A stretch of 64,000 nt of DNA from Juglans regia (lineage: Eukaryota; Streptophyta; Magnoliopsida; Fagales; Juglandaceae). Positions 12,169 to 23,346 of this stretch are shown here, piece by piece. The DNA lies in NCBI RefSeq assembly GCF_001411555.2, contig NC_049912.1, positions 21,957,722 to 22,021,721 on the forward strand, given 5' to 3'. Numbering within the stretch: position 1 is the stretch's first letter; the number at the start of each line of letters is the position of its first letter. Position numbers and translations under genes: made by a program. The notes below the pieces were generated by a model. That model made no database searches. It was not told the DNA's origin and worked only from the letters and a program-made list of their open reading frames with translations.

Positions 12169-13040
12169 CATAGATCAAGTTCTCTGTTTAATGTAGTAAT
12201 GGCCATAGAACGGTGTGATGCAATGAAGGTCTATATATTTATATAATAATAAATATTATTCAATCTAGTTTATATACTTAGAAAAATGTAAGGATCGAAA
12301 AGGAGTGATGGTTTGGATGGGTCAATTGCCATATTCAGAAGGGTAGTGTAGGAATTATATTAATTTTGTTTGAGAAATGGCTTTACAGCCGCACCCCATT
12401 GGATTACAGAAAGTCCCGTTATATATTCGGCGTGTCAAAAAGGACAGAAATTAAATAAATTAAAATCCCACTCGACCGAATAATTAAAGATCTTTCTTCC
12501 ACGTTCTCTCGTGGGACAAACCTATCCTAGCCGTTATCCACCTAACCTTTTGTTTTCACCGCTTTGATTTGAGCCACTCTCCACTAAACTCAACTCCCCA
12601 ACCCCTACACTATTCTCAGTTCCACACCTCTCTCTCCCCTCTTCTACTCTACTCTACTCTCTACCAAAACCGTTCTCTTTTCCCCACTCTCGCTCGCTAT
12701 ATCTCTCTGCATATGAATTTGAATATGAATGGTAAAGTAACCGAAAAAGGCGGAAGAAGGAAAAGTAAAATTAATTCCGCCATGAATGCTTCCTTGCTTA
12801 CTTGACACCCATCCCTTTTTCTCTTTTTGAGTTGGCATTTATAGCGTAAACGATACTGACCGAACAAGCAAGCCAGTTGAAGACATGGTTCAACTCCACT
12901 ATCAATGACTTCTTATATTGCTTTCATCCAACTCTTTTGGCCCAATTCGTCCCACAAAATTTGTCCTTTTTTGTCATCCGAATTTTATTTTTCCCACCAA
13001 GGAACAATACCCAGATTTGGAAATCTGCTCTTGAGCTCAA
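12169..13040 (+). other. Probable promoter and 5' leader of the TBL gene
   Basis: The first 300 bases are AT-rich with no gene. From about 12540 the sequence turns C/T-rich (CTCTACTCTACTCTCTACC and similar), typical of a plant 5' leader. If transcription starts in or before this tract, there are upstream ATGs, including a 30-residue uORF at 12713-12805 and a short one at 12883 (ATGGTTCAACTCC). Neither the start site nor any uORF effect can be shown from sequence. Confidence 0.4.
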
Positions 13041-14987
13041 ATGTCAGAGAAACCATCTGTACCGGACCTCGAAGCCATGCCAGTTTCTGAACTTTTCAAT
13101 AAATTTAAGCGCTTGAGGCTGTTTGAGCCGTCCGTGGGTGTTCTGGGATTTGTCTGTATTACTGTCTTTGTGATTTGTTGCTTCTTCTACTTGGATCACA
13201 GAACTGTAGCGAAAGGGTTACTGTTTCCCGGCCAGTCGGGGAGGTTCAAGTGGTTGCAGAATAAAGGGTCCGGTAAGGGCCCGAGCGTTGAGTTTCTTGA
13301 TAAAAGGGGCGACGGCTGTGATGTATTTGTGGGGGATTGGGTGTGGGATGAGGACTATCCTTTGTATCAGTCCAAAGATTGCAGATTTCTAGATGAAGGA
13401 TTCCGGTGCTCTGAGAATGGGAGACCTGATTTGTTTTACACCAAGTGGAGATGGCAGCCCAAATATTGTAACTTGCCCAGGTTCTTATCAAAATGTTACT
13501 TTACTTTTGCTTTCAGTACTGTAGCTACTGTTTGGTTGCTGAGAAAATAGGGAAAAGGGGGAAGAATTTTATTTTTCGGTGCTAAGACGGGAAAGATATT
13601 CTGTTCGATAAGTTTAAATATTTAGGACTTAAGAGAACGAGGAATTCACACTCTCAGCAACTAGACGGTCGAATCATTCTTGTTGGATTTTTCAAATTGT
13701 ATACTCCGTGAGGCTTGTGAAAAGGTTTTTGGATGATTTGAACTAAGCCTTTCGTAAGTCGTAAAAAAGAACTGAAACTACCAAACTTTGAATCCGTCTT
13801 CTCTATTAGCTTCCTCTATTTTCTTAACAACAGAAGGATTCGATTATTTTACTGTCTGACTTCTCCGTCAGGGTCGGGCTAATTGTCAAACTTCTGTCAC
13901 TGAAAGTGAATTTTCCGGCAATGGACATTAGACGTTACGAAAATACTTAAAAATGTACTTTAATATTTTAATCGCAAAGCAAGCGTTTAAGACTATTGCA
14001 TTTGATATTTTGATTGGCTATTGATAAATTGCCACTTATACCAAAAACTTGAGCTTATGTCATGTGGGGAATTTAATCATTTTATTAGTTCTAAACTTAC
14101 TTTTGGCTTGGTTTGTATTGCAGTTGTAGTGGACATATTTATCATCCAGAAGTAATCTAATGCTCTATGAAAGGGCAATATATTTAGTTTCACCATGGAA
14201 GTAAATTTCTTCTATAAGTGGATGTTCTTTTTTTTTATAAGTTTCTATAAGTGGATATTCTGACAATGAACAAAAATGCTAAATGGTTGAACTTCTTATG
14301 CCATTTTAGCCTATACTGTTCAATGTAGCTTTCCTAGATTTGGAGCATTTCCTCTGTGTTGTAGCTTTGCCCCATGAGCCTTTGGATGGTGATAGTACCG
14401 TAGGCAACAAAGATAAATTCCATTACTTTTTTTAGATTGAATTTTTTTGCTCTATCTTGCTGTACAGCATTTCTTTATGTTCATTCATTAATGCTTTACA
14501 AATTGTGATGCTACATAGTTAACTGTACGATACTCATTACCTTTTCATTTCTAATTCAGATGTCATTTTATTGTCTCTAAAACAGGTTTAATGCAAAATT
14601 GATGTTGGAAAAACTGCGAAACAAAAGGCTGGTGTTTGTTGGCGACTCAATTGGGAGAAACCAATGGGAGTCTCTCCTCTGCATGCTCTCATCTGCAGTT
14701 CTTAACAAGGATTCAATATATGAAGTAAATGGCAGCCCGATTACAAAGCACAAGGGATTCCTAGTGTTCAAGTTTAAGGACTTCAACTGCACCGTGGAGT
14801 ATTACAGGTCTCCATTTCTTGTACTGCAGAGCAGGCCCCCTGCCAGAGCTCCCCAACAGGTAAGGACAACATTGAAATTGGATCAAATGGATTGGAACTA
14901 TGTGACATGGAGAGAAGCGGATGTGCTGGTGTTAAACACAGGGCATTGGTGGAATTATGAGAAGACCACAAGAGGGTAACTTTAATC

Positions 14988-15023
<36 letters not shown>

Positions 15024-16760
15024 CTCTCTCTTTTTCTGCTTACAATATGTTGTTCGCATGAGGAATGGCCTTTCCCCCCTTCTTTATTTCTTTTATTGTT
15101 TTTACTAAATTAGTTATGAACATACAGTGGGCTGGTTTTGAACACAAGAAAAATTCATTGACGGATTTATAAAGGGCCAAGAAGCTTTTGAAAGTTAAAT
15201 GGACGGCCTACTCGTTTCTTTTGAACTTTCTTTCCAAATAAGATAATGAGGTGAAATCCATACCTAATCAAAAGTTAATAGATGTTCTATGACAATGACC
15301 GGTGACAAACTCCATGATCACATGGCCTTCTGATTGGATTAAATATAGGCCATATCAATGAACCTTCAGTGATAGTCTTGAAATCTGGATAATTGATTCC
15401 CTTTTTGTGGATGCTTTAGAATAATGTGAAATTTTGGATACTAAATTAATTGTAGAGAAACAAAGGAACTAGGTGATGAATGGGATAATGAATGCTTATA
15501 AATTTATTACTTCTGAGAGAAAGCTCTTTTCTTTTCCTCGAGGGAGGGAGATTGACCCGTTTCTTAGTTTCTAGTGATATCTCCTATCCAAATTGGATGT
15601 TTATGAGTGGCTTTTCTTTTCTTCTCCATGAGTTTAACCTTTTTGTTATGTTTGATACCACAATGAAAAAGTCGAGTTCTTGCTACACTTTCAAATAAAG
15701 TAATGTTCTTGTTGAACGAACAGCTGGGCCTTCATTATAAAATTTAAGCTAAAAAAATAAGGTTTCAATCTTAGTATAATTCAATGGCAAAATGGACCCA
15801 AAATCCTATCATCTTAATTTTAATTGGAATGAGATTTTCCTATGTATGAGTTCACTCAATAGATCTCCGATGTGACTTTTGCACTTTATTAATTGTGAAT
15901 GTGGGATTGAATACATTGTATGAAGGAGAAAGCTAATTGTTAGGTAGTGTGGCAGAGTCAGTGGATGTTACTAGTGAGACAAGACATGTCTTTAATCATG
16001 TTGTAGTTTTGAGCACCATCGGAACTCACTGAACTCATAATTTCTTTTTTCTTTTTTTGTTCCTTTTTAGCTAGAGAAAAGATTAAAAAGTCCACATATT
16101 TTGTTCAGGGGCTGTTACTTTCAGGACGGTGCGGATGTGAAGATGGATATGGAAGTAGAACATGCATATCAGAGGTCCATAGAGACTGTGTTGCACTGGA
16201 TACACACTGAATTAAATTCAAGCAAGACCCAGGTTTTCTTTCGCACATATGCTCCTGTACATTTCAGGTTTGTTTCGTTACTTAAAACAGTTTAATCTCT
16301 CTAAAATTCTACATGTATTCTGTGTCTTTTTCATTTTTCTTGTGAAGTAATTTGTTATGCATCCTATTTGGGAGGTAAATTGCTCTATTATGCATTATAC
16401 AGAGGAGGGGATTGGAGGACTGGGGGAAACTGTCACTTGGAGACACTTCCAGAGCTGGGATCCTCATTGGTTCCTTCTGATACTTGGGCACATTTCAAAC
16501 TAGCCAATGATATATTATCAGCTCACTTGAACACATCACGAGTTATGAGATTTGAGGTATTGAATGTAACTCATATGACTGCACGTAGAAAAGATGGGCA
16601 TTCATCTTTATATTATCTGGGTCCGGATATAGGCCCTGCACCTGTCCATCGCCAGGATTGCAGTCATTGGTGTCTACCTGGAGTCCCTGATACATGGAAT
16701 GAGCTACTCTATGCACTCCTCCTTAAGAATGAGGCTAATCGCTCCTGGAACTCAACATAG
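13041..16760 (+). CDS. Trichome birefringence-like protein (TBL10/TBL11 type)
   Basis: Plant cell-wall polysaccharide O-acetyltransferase family, Golgi type II membrane protein. Exons: 13041-13480, 14586-14975, 16109-16267, 16403-16760; 1347 nt, 448 aa, all GT-AG. There is a short cytosolic N-terminus, then a membrane segment at about residues 32-50 ([19 protein letters not shown]). The PMR5N domain ([17 protein letters not shown] to [10 protein letters not shown]) lies at about 94-148. The family GDS motif ([13 protein letters not shown]) is near residue 165 and the DxxH motif ([15 protein letters not shown]) at 415-418, so both catalytic signatures are intact. Position next to NNRD supports the TBL10/TBL11 branch (At3g06080/At5g19160). 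TBL10 has been linked to pectin rhamnogalacturonan-I acetylation; applying that substrate here is inference. Confidence 0.93.
14987..15031. repeat. Compound (CT)n(TA)n microsatellite
   Basis: CT repeats, then TA repeats, then CT again, starting just after the donor site of TBL intron 2. Confidence 0.85.
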
Positions 16761-18094
16761 TATCAGATGCGTGTATGACTGGTGAAGAAAGCTTCTTATT
16801 TATATGTAAAAAGGTGGAGGTTTTATGCAATGGTAACTCAAGTTTCCAGAAAGAAACAAAAGAACTAAAGAAAACAGACACTTCGACGGTTACAAGAGTT
16901 TTGTGGGTCTAAGATTTTGATGTTGATACGGAGATCAGATTACGAGGATATCAGAATTTTAGTTGGATAAAAAAGTTCCAATTTAGGGCTCAGATGGTTG
17001 AGCAATGATTTCTTCAAAGACTTCACACTGTAAAGAAACATTCAGGGTATTTTGTTTTGCTTATCTCAGGTGGCATAATTCTTTGGGGGAAAGAGATGTA
17101 ATTTACAAAAAATTTGTTCATATGTTATTTACTTGTACCAATGACAAAATGTTTGTCCCTTTTTTTTTTTGCCAAATGAATCCATACAGTTGCAGTTCTG
17201 CTATCAGTTGAGATAGAGGGGCAATGCACTGCATTGATGAAATGTGTCCTTTAATGTTAGGTTAGTACCCGTTTAACACCACTTTAATTTTGCATGATGT
17301 GTAGCTTAAACTAGTATTACTGGTTTTGCAAGAAGCATTCACCCTGGAGTTTATCACAAATTGACAATGGCAATCTGTTTAGTGGCCAACCTGACTCTTC
17401 CAGGGCATGTCCAAAGAACATCCACAAAAATTTCTTGGTTTGGATTGAAAATTCAGCTCAATTCATCATTATAACTTTATCAAATTCACATACAAAATAT
17501 AATAAATAATTTAATTTTTTCAAATCTCAAAATAATAATAATATTAAAAATAATATTCTAATAATATTTTATTCAATTCATCTAAAATCATTTCAACTCA
17601 TCTCTAAATCCAAACCAAAATATAAAAGTTAATAGAAAATGTTATATACTACATTTTCATCCTATTTATATTCTATTTTGTTGACACGACATTGACCATA
17701 ATCGTTCTATAACTCTTAATTTTATTTATTTTTTCAATATCACATAAATGGCACATCTCAAATGAAGAGTTACTCCAATGGAATTATTTGACTAATCTTT
17801 CTAAAGAATCTCTAATAATAATAACAATAATAATAATTTTTTTTTTTTTTCAAAAGTGTTTCTCAATTTTGAGTTTTATAATCTTATTTATTTTTATTGA
17901 TACAAATATATACAATTCTGTATCCAATGGCATTAAGTTGGGTGTGTGCAAGTTTGTTCCCATCTATAAATTGCTTAAAATTGAAGCGTAAAAGCCATGC
18001 TGCCACTGGTGCACGACACAACACTGAATGTTTATGTACAAATTGGACCTTCGGTGCCTGACAGAATCCGTCTCAGAGAGGAAGAGTTACCGTG
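16761..18094. other. TBL 3' flank and spacer before the ECR1 pseudogene
   Basis: No gene was recognised. The first few hundred bases are probably TBL 3' untranslated sequence. A MITE lies at 17435-17619, and a T-rich homopolymer at about 17838-17851. Confidence 0.5.
17435..17619. mobile_element. MITE, Tourist-like
   Basis: Terminal inverted repeat TTGGTTTGGATT at the left and AATCCAAACCAA at the right. The middle shares TAATAATATTAAAAATAAT and CTAATAATATTTTATTCAA with the copy at 38892. No target duplication was confirmed. Confidence 0.65.
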
Positions 18095-18559
18095 ATGGCG
18101 GACGCCCTGGCGCAACTATACCGATCGAGGGACCTCGACAAGCTACTTCTCTGCCCCAGCAATCTCCTCGGCGCTAACTTTGAATCCGGCGAAGATGTAA
18201 AACCTTCTCTCTCTCTTGACATTGTCTCTAACATTTGGATTACAAACTCGTTTACAAAAATTATATTTTCAAGTCGGTGTTGAGCAATTTAATCAAGTGG
18301 TAATTTGATTTGGAAATAAATTTTTAAATTTTACCAATCAAATCTTAATAGTTATATGGATAGACACCGGCTCGATAATGAACTTTTCATTATTTTTTCG
18401 TGTGTTTCTGGTCAAATTGCTTTATTAGGGACGGGGTCACTGCGTCACGGTTTTCAACCAATGGATCTTACTCTTAAAAAGAATCTAAAACGAGGTACTG
18501 AAAACATTTAGAGGTGAATCCCTGATATCTCGTTTAAGAATGATTTTGATTTTAATATG

Positions 18560-18722
18560 TGAAAAATTCTAGACATAAGCCTCACACCCAGCACACCCAT
18601 TTAAAAACATGTTATTTTACTTTTTTACCCATGTAATGAAAATGATTCCAGACATGTTTGTAAGTAAAATAGGATAAAAATGTAAAATGACATTTAAGTG
18701 AGTGTGTAAGGTGTAAGGTTTA
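18560..18722. mobile_element. Probable MITE (imperfect foldback)
   Basis: AAAAACATGTTATTTTAC near the left is matched by GTAAAATGACATTTAAGT near the right, and CACACCCAGCACACCC by the diverged inverted GAGTGTGTAAGGTGTAAGG. It lies in the first intron of the ECR1 pseudogene. The borders are approximate. Confidence 0.4.
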
Positions 18723-20127
18723 AGTGACATGTTTTTAATATGTACTTTTGTCTCCCATTCTTTAGTACTTGTCAATGATTATGAGCCCAAGTAACTTGCA
18801 ATGTATTTGTTGTGGCATCACCTTATTGGATGTTTACTAGGTATACTGCAATGCAACAATGACTCCAACAATTTCGTTTGGTTTATGCATGTGTTATATG
18901 CCGCATTGGCTCTGAAGTTTCTAGTTCGGTAGCGTTTTCTTTAATATTGGCTTTTCCTTCTACTAGAAGATGTCAGCAAGCCGAAATCAGAGGTTGCTAT
19001 AAAGCATGTCATGGAAAGAGTCTGTGGTGTCAATATCAAACCCCATTATTATCGAATTGAGACAAAGACATTGATTTTTTCAGTGATTCAGTATTATGGC
19101 TCTTGGTCTTGATTCGATTGAGGCTTGGAGCTACATCAATGCTGTAGCTTGTGGTTTTCTTGGTATGCATCTATAACCCATCTCATTCGTGTTGCTATAA
19201 TCAGCACTACTCACTTCTGGGCATCTCAATTGCTACAGTCTGTTATGGAGTTTTCTTGTAAAAGGCTATGTAAAAGCAAATGCTGAAAGGCTTACATGAG
19301 CCTTGGTACTGATCGGCAGCCTCCTTAAACTTTCAGGCTGGATTCATTACGTATCATTCTCAAAGTAACTAGTTGTCACAAAACTCTGTTTGTGCTAATC
19401 TGCTGTCTCATTGTCGTTTGGGAAATCTAGAGTATGATTCTGATGATAACCCATGAGAAGCAACGACTAAACCTATGGTAGATGGTGGGACTGAAGGTTT
19501 CAAGGGCCGCTCTAGTGTTATTGTGTCAGGGGTCACACCATGCTTTGAGTGCACCATTTGGCTTTCCCCGTATGCACCCTTGCTGAAACTCCTAGAACTG
19601 CTGCTCATTGTATTGAATATGCCCACTTAATCAAGTGGGATGAGGTAATTAATTGCTCATCATTTGTTATTTTCCTTTTCCTTTTCCTGAATTGTTGGTT
19701 TTGAACTGATTTCTGGTTCTCTAAACATGCATCTTATTTCTAGGTTCATAGAGGAAAGGCTTTTGATCCAGATGATCCAGAACATATGAGGTGGATCTAT
19801 AATGAGGTTGATAAAATACTGTTATTGAGTGTTTTGTTTTAATATTGCTTTCACTATTGGTCATCCTGTTTATGCTACCTTATCTTATAGGCTGTCAAGA
19901 GAGCTGAGCTTTTTGGCAGGCATTCCTGGAGTCACATATTGTCTTACTCAGGTATATTTCTTGTCTAGGATGTAATTTCTTAAAAGCTTAATTTTTATTA
20001 TATTTTCTGTGTAATTACCCTGTGGTTTGGCTCTGGTGTTGTTTGGCTATCCCATGTCTTAAGAATCTATTTATAATTACTTTGCTATTTGGCGCCCTCT
20101 GTACCTGTTTGTTATTAGAACTATTGC

Positions 20128-20412
20128 CGTTAAGAATATAATATAAATAGTTAAATATACATTTCCCATCAATTTAAATTTATAGGACAAGTGGTGATTT
20201 CTCATGGTTTGAGAGCAGATGTACTGAGTTCGAACTCTGACTCTACATTTCACCCCATTAATTAAATATTCCACGCGAGGAGGAGTTTGGTCCTACTTAT
20301 TAAGGCGGAGTTTGGCCAACACGCGAGGGGGGAGTGTTAAGGATATAATATTAGTAATTAAATCTATCTCGTCCTATTAGATTAACCTTTTGAGATAAGT
20401 GGTGATTTCTGA
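20128..20412 (+). mobile_element. TRIM element, copy 2 (same family as 2816-3089)
   Basis: Direct repeats at about 20128-20204 and 20335-20412 match the LTRs of the NNRD-intron TRIM (shared ACAAGTGGTGATTTC, start GTTAAG). After the first repeat comes TGGTTTGAGAGCAGA, a mutated form of the TGGTATCAGAGC primer-binding site. A polypurine run, GCGAGGGGGGAG, sits directly before the second repeat. The middle (GTTCGAACTCTGACT, AATTAAATATTCCAC) also matches copy 1. It interrupts the ECR1 pseudogene between the GVTYCLTQ and VVKNII parts, in sense orientation, in what was an intron. Confidence 0.85.
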
Positions 20413-22112
20413 AGTGCGAAAAATGTTTTTTTAATATCTTTTACAGTGTTCTCAAGAACTCTTTGGGGGGTGTTGTGAAGAATATTATTCCAGCTATTGC
20501 TTCCACCAATGCAATTATATCAGCTGCATGTGCACTTGAAACATTGAAGCTTGCATCAAGATGCTGAAAAACTATATCAAACTATTTAACGTGGGTCCAA
20601 CAAGAAGACCTCTGCTCTGAGAAAATTACGCATTGTTTTTTAGGGAGTTGATGGGGTTACAGACATGGAAAAATGGCTGTTGGTGTCGTTCACTTGAAAA
20701 TTTTGTGCAATGAAAGGTCAACTGGTGAGGCCTAGGTTTAGTTCCATTTGATTCTATAAAATTTTCTTCCATAGATGACTGTTCTATAGAATAGAAGCCA
20801 CGGATTCCTTATGAAGAGAGCAATAAAAATTGCACAGTTCTTGATCATCATGCATAACTTGCTCAGATTAGATCAAGCATGCACGAGTAATGCTTCCCAT
20901 AATGCTCACTTGGATTTCTTGTCTCTCACTTGTATGTGTTAAAAGTTTCTCTCCCGGATATTTTTAGACTCTAAACTATCTAATATCAATGCATCTGATG
21001 TGTCTGTGTCCGCGTGCTTTGCATCAAACCTTAGAATCATGTCTACATATGCCATAGATATATCCACCGTTTCAGATGCAATAGATCTGCGTTTAGATGC
21101 TGAGATGATCTTAGATTATCTGAGTTGATCTGTAAATAGTAGTATTTTATGGGTCCCATTGCGATGTGTTTGAAAGTAAATATGTTGAGATATGTTTTTA
21201 AATATATAAAATAAGTTGAGATAGGTTGAACTTTTTTATGAGATGTTAAAAAAAGTAGTGGATTCTATCAATTATTGGTTTGAGATGGGTTGAGGTGAGT
21301 CTGTGTTCCAAACATAAAACCTCTCAGCTATACAGATATTAATACTTGTGTCCCATAAGAGAACTGATTAGAAATTGACCATACAATATACATGTTGGCA
21401 GCTCATAACATTCTGTCATCAAATTGTCAACTGCAAACAGGAATCCCCCTCCAACATCAAAGGAAGAACCCGAATATGATTAATAGCGCATGCAAAATTC
21501 ACAACTGCAATCTAGCATTGCAATCCAATAAATGATGAAACACGTGATAGATAATGCTCATTTTATGGTATGATTAAGAATAACAAATATCATATAGAGG
21601 TTCACGACCCATGCATCTGCACCATTATGTTAGGAATGGGCGGGTCCCATAGCCAGCCAGAAAACAGTATGGAATGTGGTCCACACTGACAGCCATATTA
21701 TCAAGTGTTTGCTTTCCGGAGGAGCGAAGTAGCTGCCACTGAGGTATGATGTTTAAGAGAACGAGTGGAGAAGAGTAATTGATGCTACATGTTAAATAAA
21801 TGCTTGGAACTGAACCAGCAGGCCAGATACCCTAGCAATTTGCACTCTTTTTCTTTTTTGTGAGTTAGAAAATTGTATTCTAATTTCTTACAACTCTAGG
21901 TTGATGGTCCATGACCTTTCAAGTTCATGCTGAGCTGTGCCGACAGTATCCATCTTCTTAATTTATGGGTATTGGCCCACGCTATAAGGCCTTCACTGCT
22001 CGACAACGATGCCCTGTGGCAAATGACTCTGCTTGGCCTGGTCATCGTACAGATTGGAGAATTTAAGAAAGATACATGAAATCACGTAGAACATTTATTG
22101 TTGAAAAAATTT

Positions 22113-22231
22113 ATTCATCGTATTTTTATCATTTTATAATGTGACATTTGATGATAAATTTATAAATTAAATATAATAAATAGTCTTCAATCATCTAACG
22201 CCATGTCATAGAATGATGAGTAGCATTACTC
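22113..22231. mobile_element. Small repeat/MITE, same family as 34516-34654
   Basis: Shares ordered blocks with the copy at 34516: ATTCATC near the left, a TGTGACATTTGATGAT-like block, AATATAATAAATA followed by TCAATCA, and the right end GATGATGAG(T)A(G/A)CATTACT. Two copies in one window show that it is dispersed. The class is not assigned. Confidence 0.6.
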
Positions 22232-22750
22232 CTCTCAAATTCGGAATAAGTTAGAAAAACCTTGATCCGGATGATTAATCCAGTTTTCCCCCTTCTATGA
22301 GCAAGTGATTAGCCCTACTCTTGCAAGGTCCTTTTTTTTAAAAAAAAAAAATTTGTTTTCTTTTCATATTTGCATTAGTCTCTGTCATCAGTTTTGTATT
22401 TGATATCTTGTAATTGAGTTTTGCATAAGTAGTACTGAAATTTCCTTGTGGCATTTGGGAATTTCTGTTGTTTGGTCCCTTAAGCATTTTCCTTTGGGAA
22501 AAACGTTGGGAGAGATTGTGCTCCTTGACAGTCTGAGAGTGGTAGAGACGTCTATCTTGGATCAGATATCTGGTTAATGTGGGTTCATGCCGGCTGTTCT
22601 CATCTCTTTCTTGGAACTGGATTATATCGTAAAAAGTGGGACTTAGCCAGTTCGGCCAACTACATCCAAGGCCCCACCACACCACATGCACAGCCCCTAC
22701 CCTACTACTACGCCATCTACTGCATGCCCCCACTCCCCCCACCTTTTTCC

Positions 22751-22758
22751 TATTTAAA
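22751..22758 (+). promoter_or_regulatory. TATA-like element of the small plant-specific gene
   Basis: TATTTAAA lies 109 bases before the ATG at 22867 and behind a C-rich tract, a plausible core promoter spacing with a short leader. Inferred from position and sequence only. Confidence 0.4.
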
Positions 22759-22866
22759 CCTACTTATCCCATTGCATTGGAGAAAAGCCCAAGAGAAGAT
22801 ATTACTGAAAAAAGTTGAGAGAATAAAAAGATTATTTCTTTTTTGGCCTTGTACCAATTACACAAC

Positions 22867-23346
22867 ATGGAAGTGACTATGGAAGTAGAAGATGATCTGT
22901 TCTTCGCAGATTTAAGCAAGCAAATCTCTCTTCTAATTATGGACGAGGAGGAGGAGGACCCAGTTGCAAACTTTCCAGTTTCTCTTCAGGTTCTTCATCG
23001 TCTCCATCTCGATCTTGAAATGTTTAGGAGGTATATATGAGTTTTCGTATACGTATGTACACATGTATATAGTAATTTCGAAGTGTGGTGAATTATACAG
23101 GAATTCTCTCGAGCAATCTATCCGCCAGAAAGATTACCTCCAATTCTATACGTGCAAACATGCCGGAGAGAAAGCAAAGGGACCGGAGTTTTCATTCCTC
23201 AGTCATCACTGCCGAGAAGGAAGAAGCACAGACAAGGAAGATTTGCTTCTTACAACGCAACAATATCCCGCAGAAAGCCTGATACTACAGGGATGGCCGT
23301 TTCCCAAGCGTCTTCCAACCATTCTTTTGGGCCAAAAAAAGGTTGA
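22867..23346 (+). CDS. Small plant-specific protein of unknown function (At3g06070/At5g19190-like)
   Basis: Two exons, 22867-22989 and 23101-23346, GT-AG phase 0, 122 aa. The N-terminal third is acidic (MEVTMEVEDDLFFADLSKQ, then MDEEEEDP). The second exon is basic and Ser-rich, with a striking block RRESKGTGVFIPQSS then PRRKKHRQGRF, ending in GPKKG. No known catalytic domain, signal peptide or membrane segment is visible. The position between TBL and TSC10 matches the uncharacterised Arabidopsis genes At3g06070 and At5g19190, which is the main support for it being a real gene. The basic block could serve nuclear localisation or nucleic-acid contact, but that is only a guess. Confidence 0.75.

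Larger units (their letters stand above)
18095..20690 (+). pseudogene. Decayed NEDD8-activating enzyme E1 catalytic subunit (ECR1/UBA3)
   Basis: Clear ECR1 fragments appear in order but broken: MADALAQLYRSRDLDKLLL (18095), KPKSEVAIKHVMERVCGV (about 18980), LGLDSIEAWSYINAVACGF (about 19100), [19 protein letters not shown] then [11 protein letters not shown] (about 19465), [12 protein letters not shown] (about 19605), KAFDPDDPEHMRWIYNE (about 19757), VVKNIIPAIASTNAIISAA (about 20475), and a C-terminal piece around KKTSALRKLRIVF and GVDGVTDME (about 20600-20670). Defects: the exons for the glycine-rich ATP-binding part are missing; there is a TGA where NP-x-EAT is expected (about 19452); a deletion with frameshift removes the region before the catalytic Cys segment CTLAETP; there is a small insertion before IPGVTYCLTQ; a frameshift follows ALETLKL; and most of the C-terminal domain is deleted. 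A TRIM sits in a former intron. Because ECR1 is needed for RUB/NEDD8 conjugation, another intact copy should exist elsewhere in the genome. Confidence 0.9.
20700..22866. other. Spacer between ECR1 pseudogene and small gene
   Basis: No gene was seen. About 21150-21330 has a degenerate MITE look (GTGTTTGAAAG ... GTTCCAAACATAAAA). Another MITE copy lies at 22113-22231. From about 22560 onward the sequence is likely promoter of the following + strand gene: C-rich, with a TATA-like element at 22751. Confidence 0.5.

Noticed and set aside
22338..22742. 134-aa open frame on the minus strand
   Set aside because: It overlaps the promoter and leader of the + strand gene at 22867, has no family resemblance and is low in complexity at the end.
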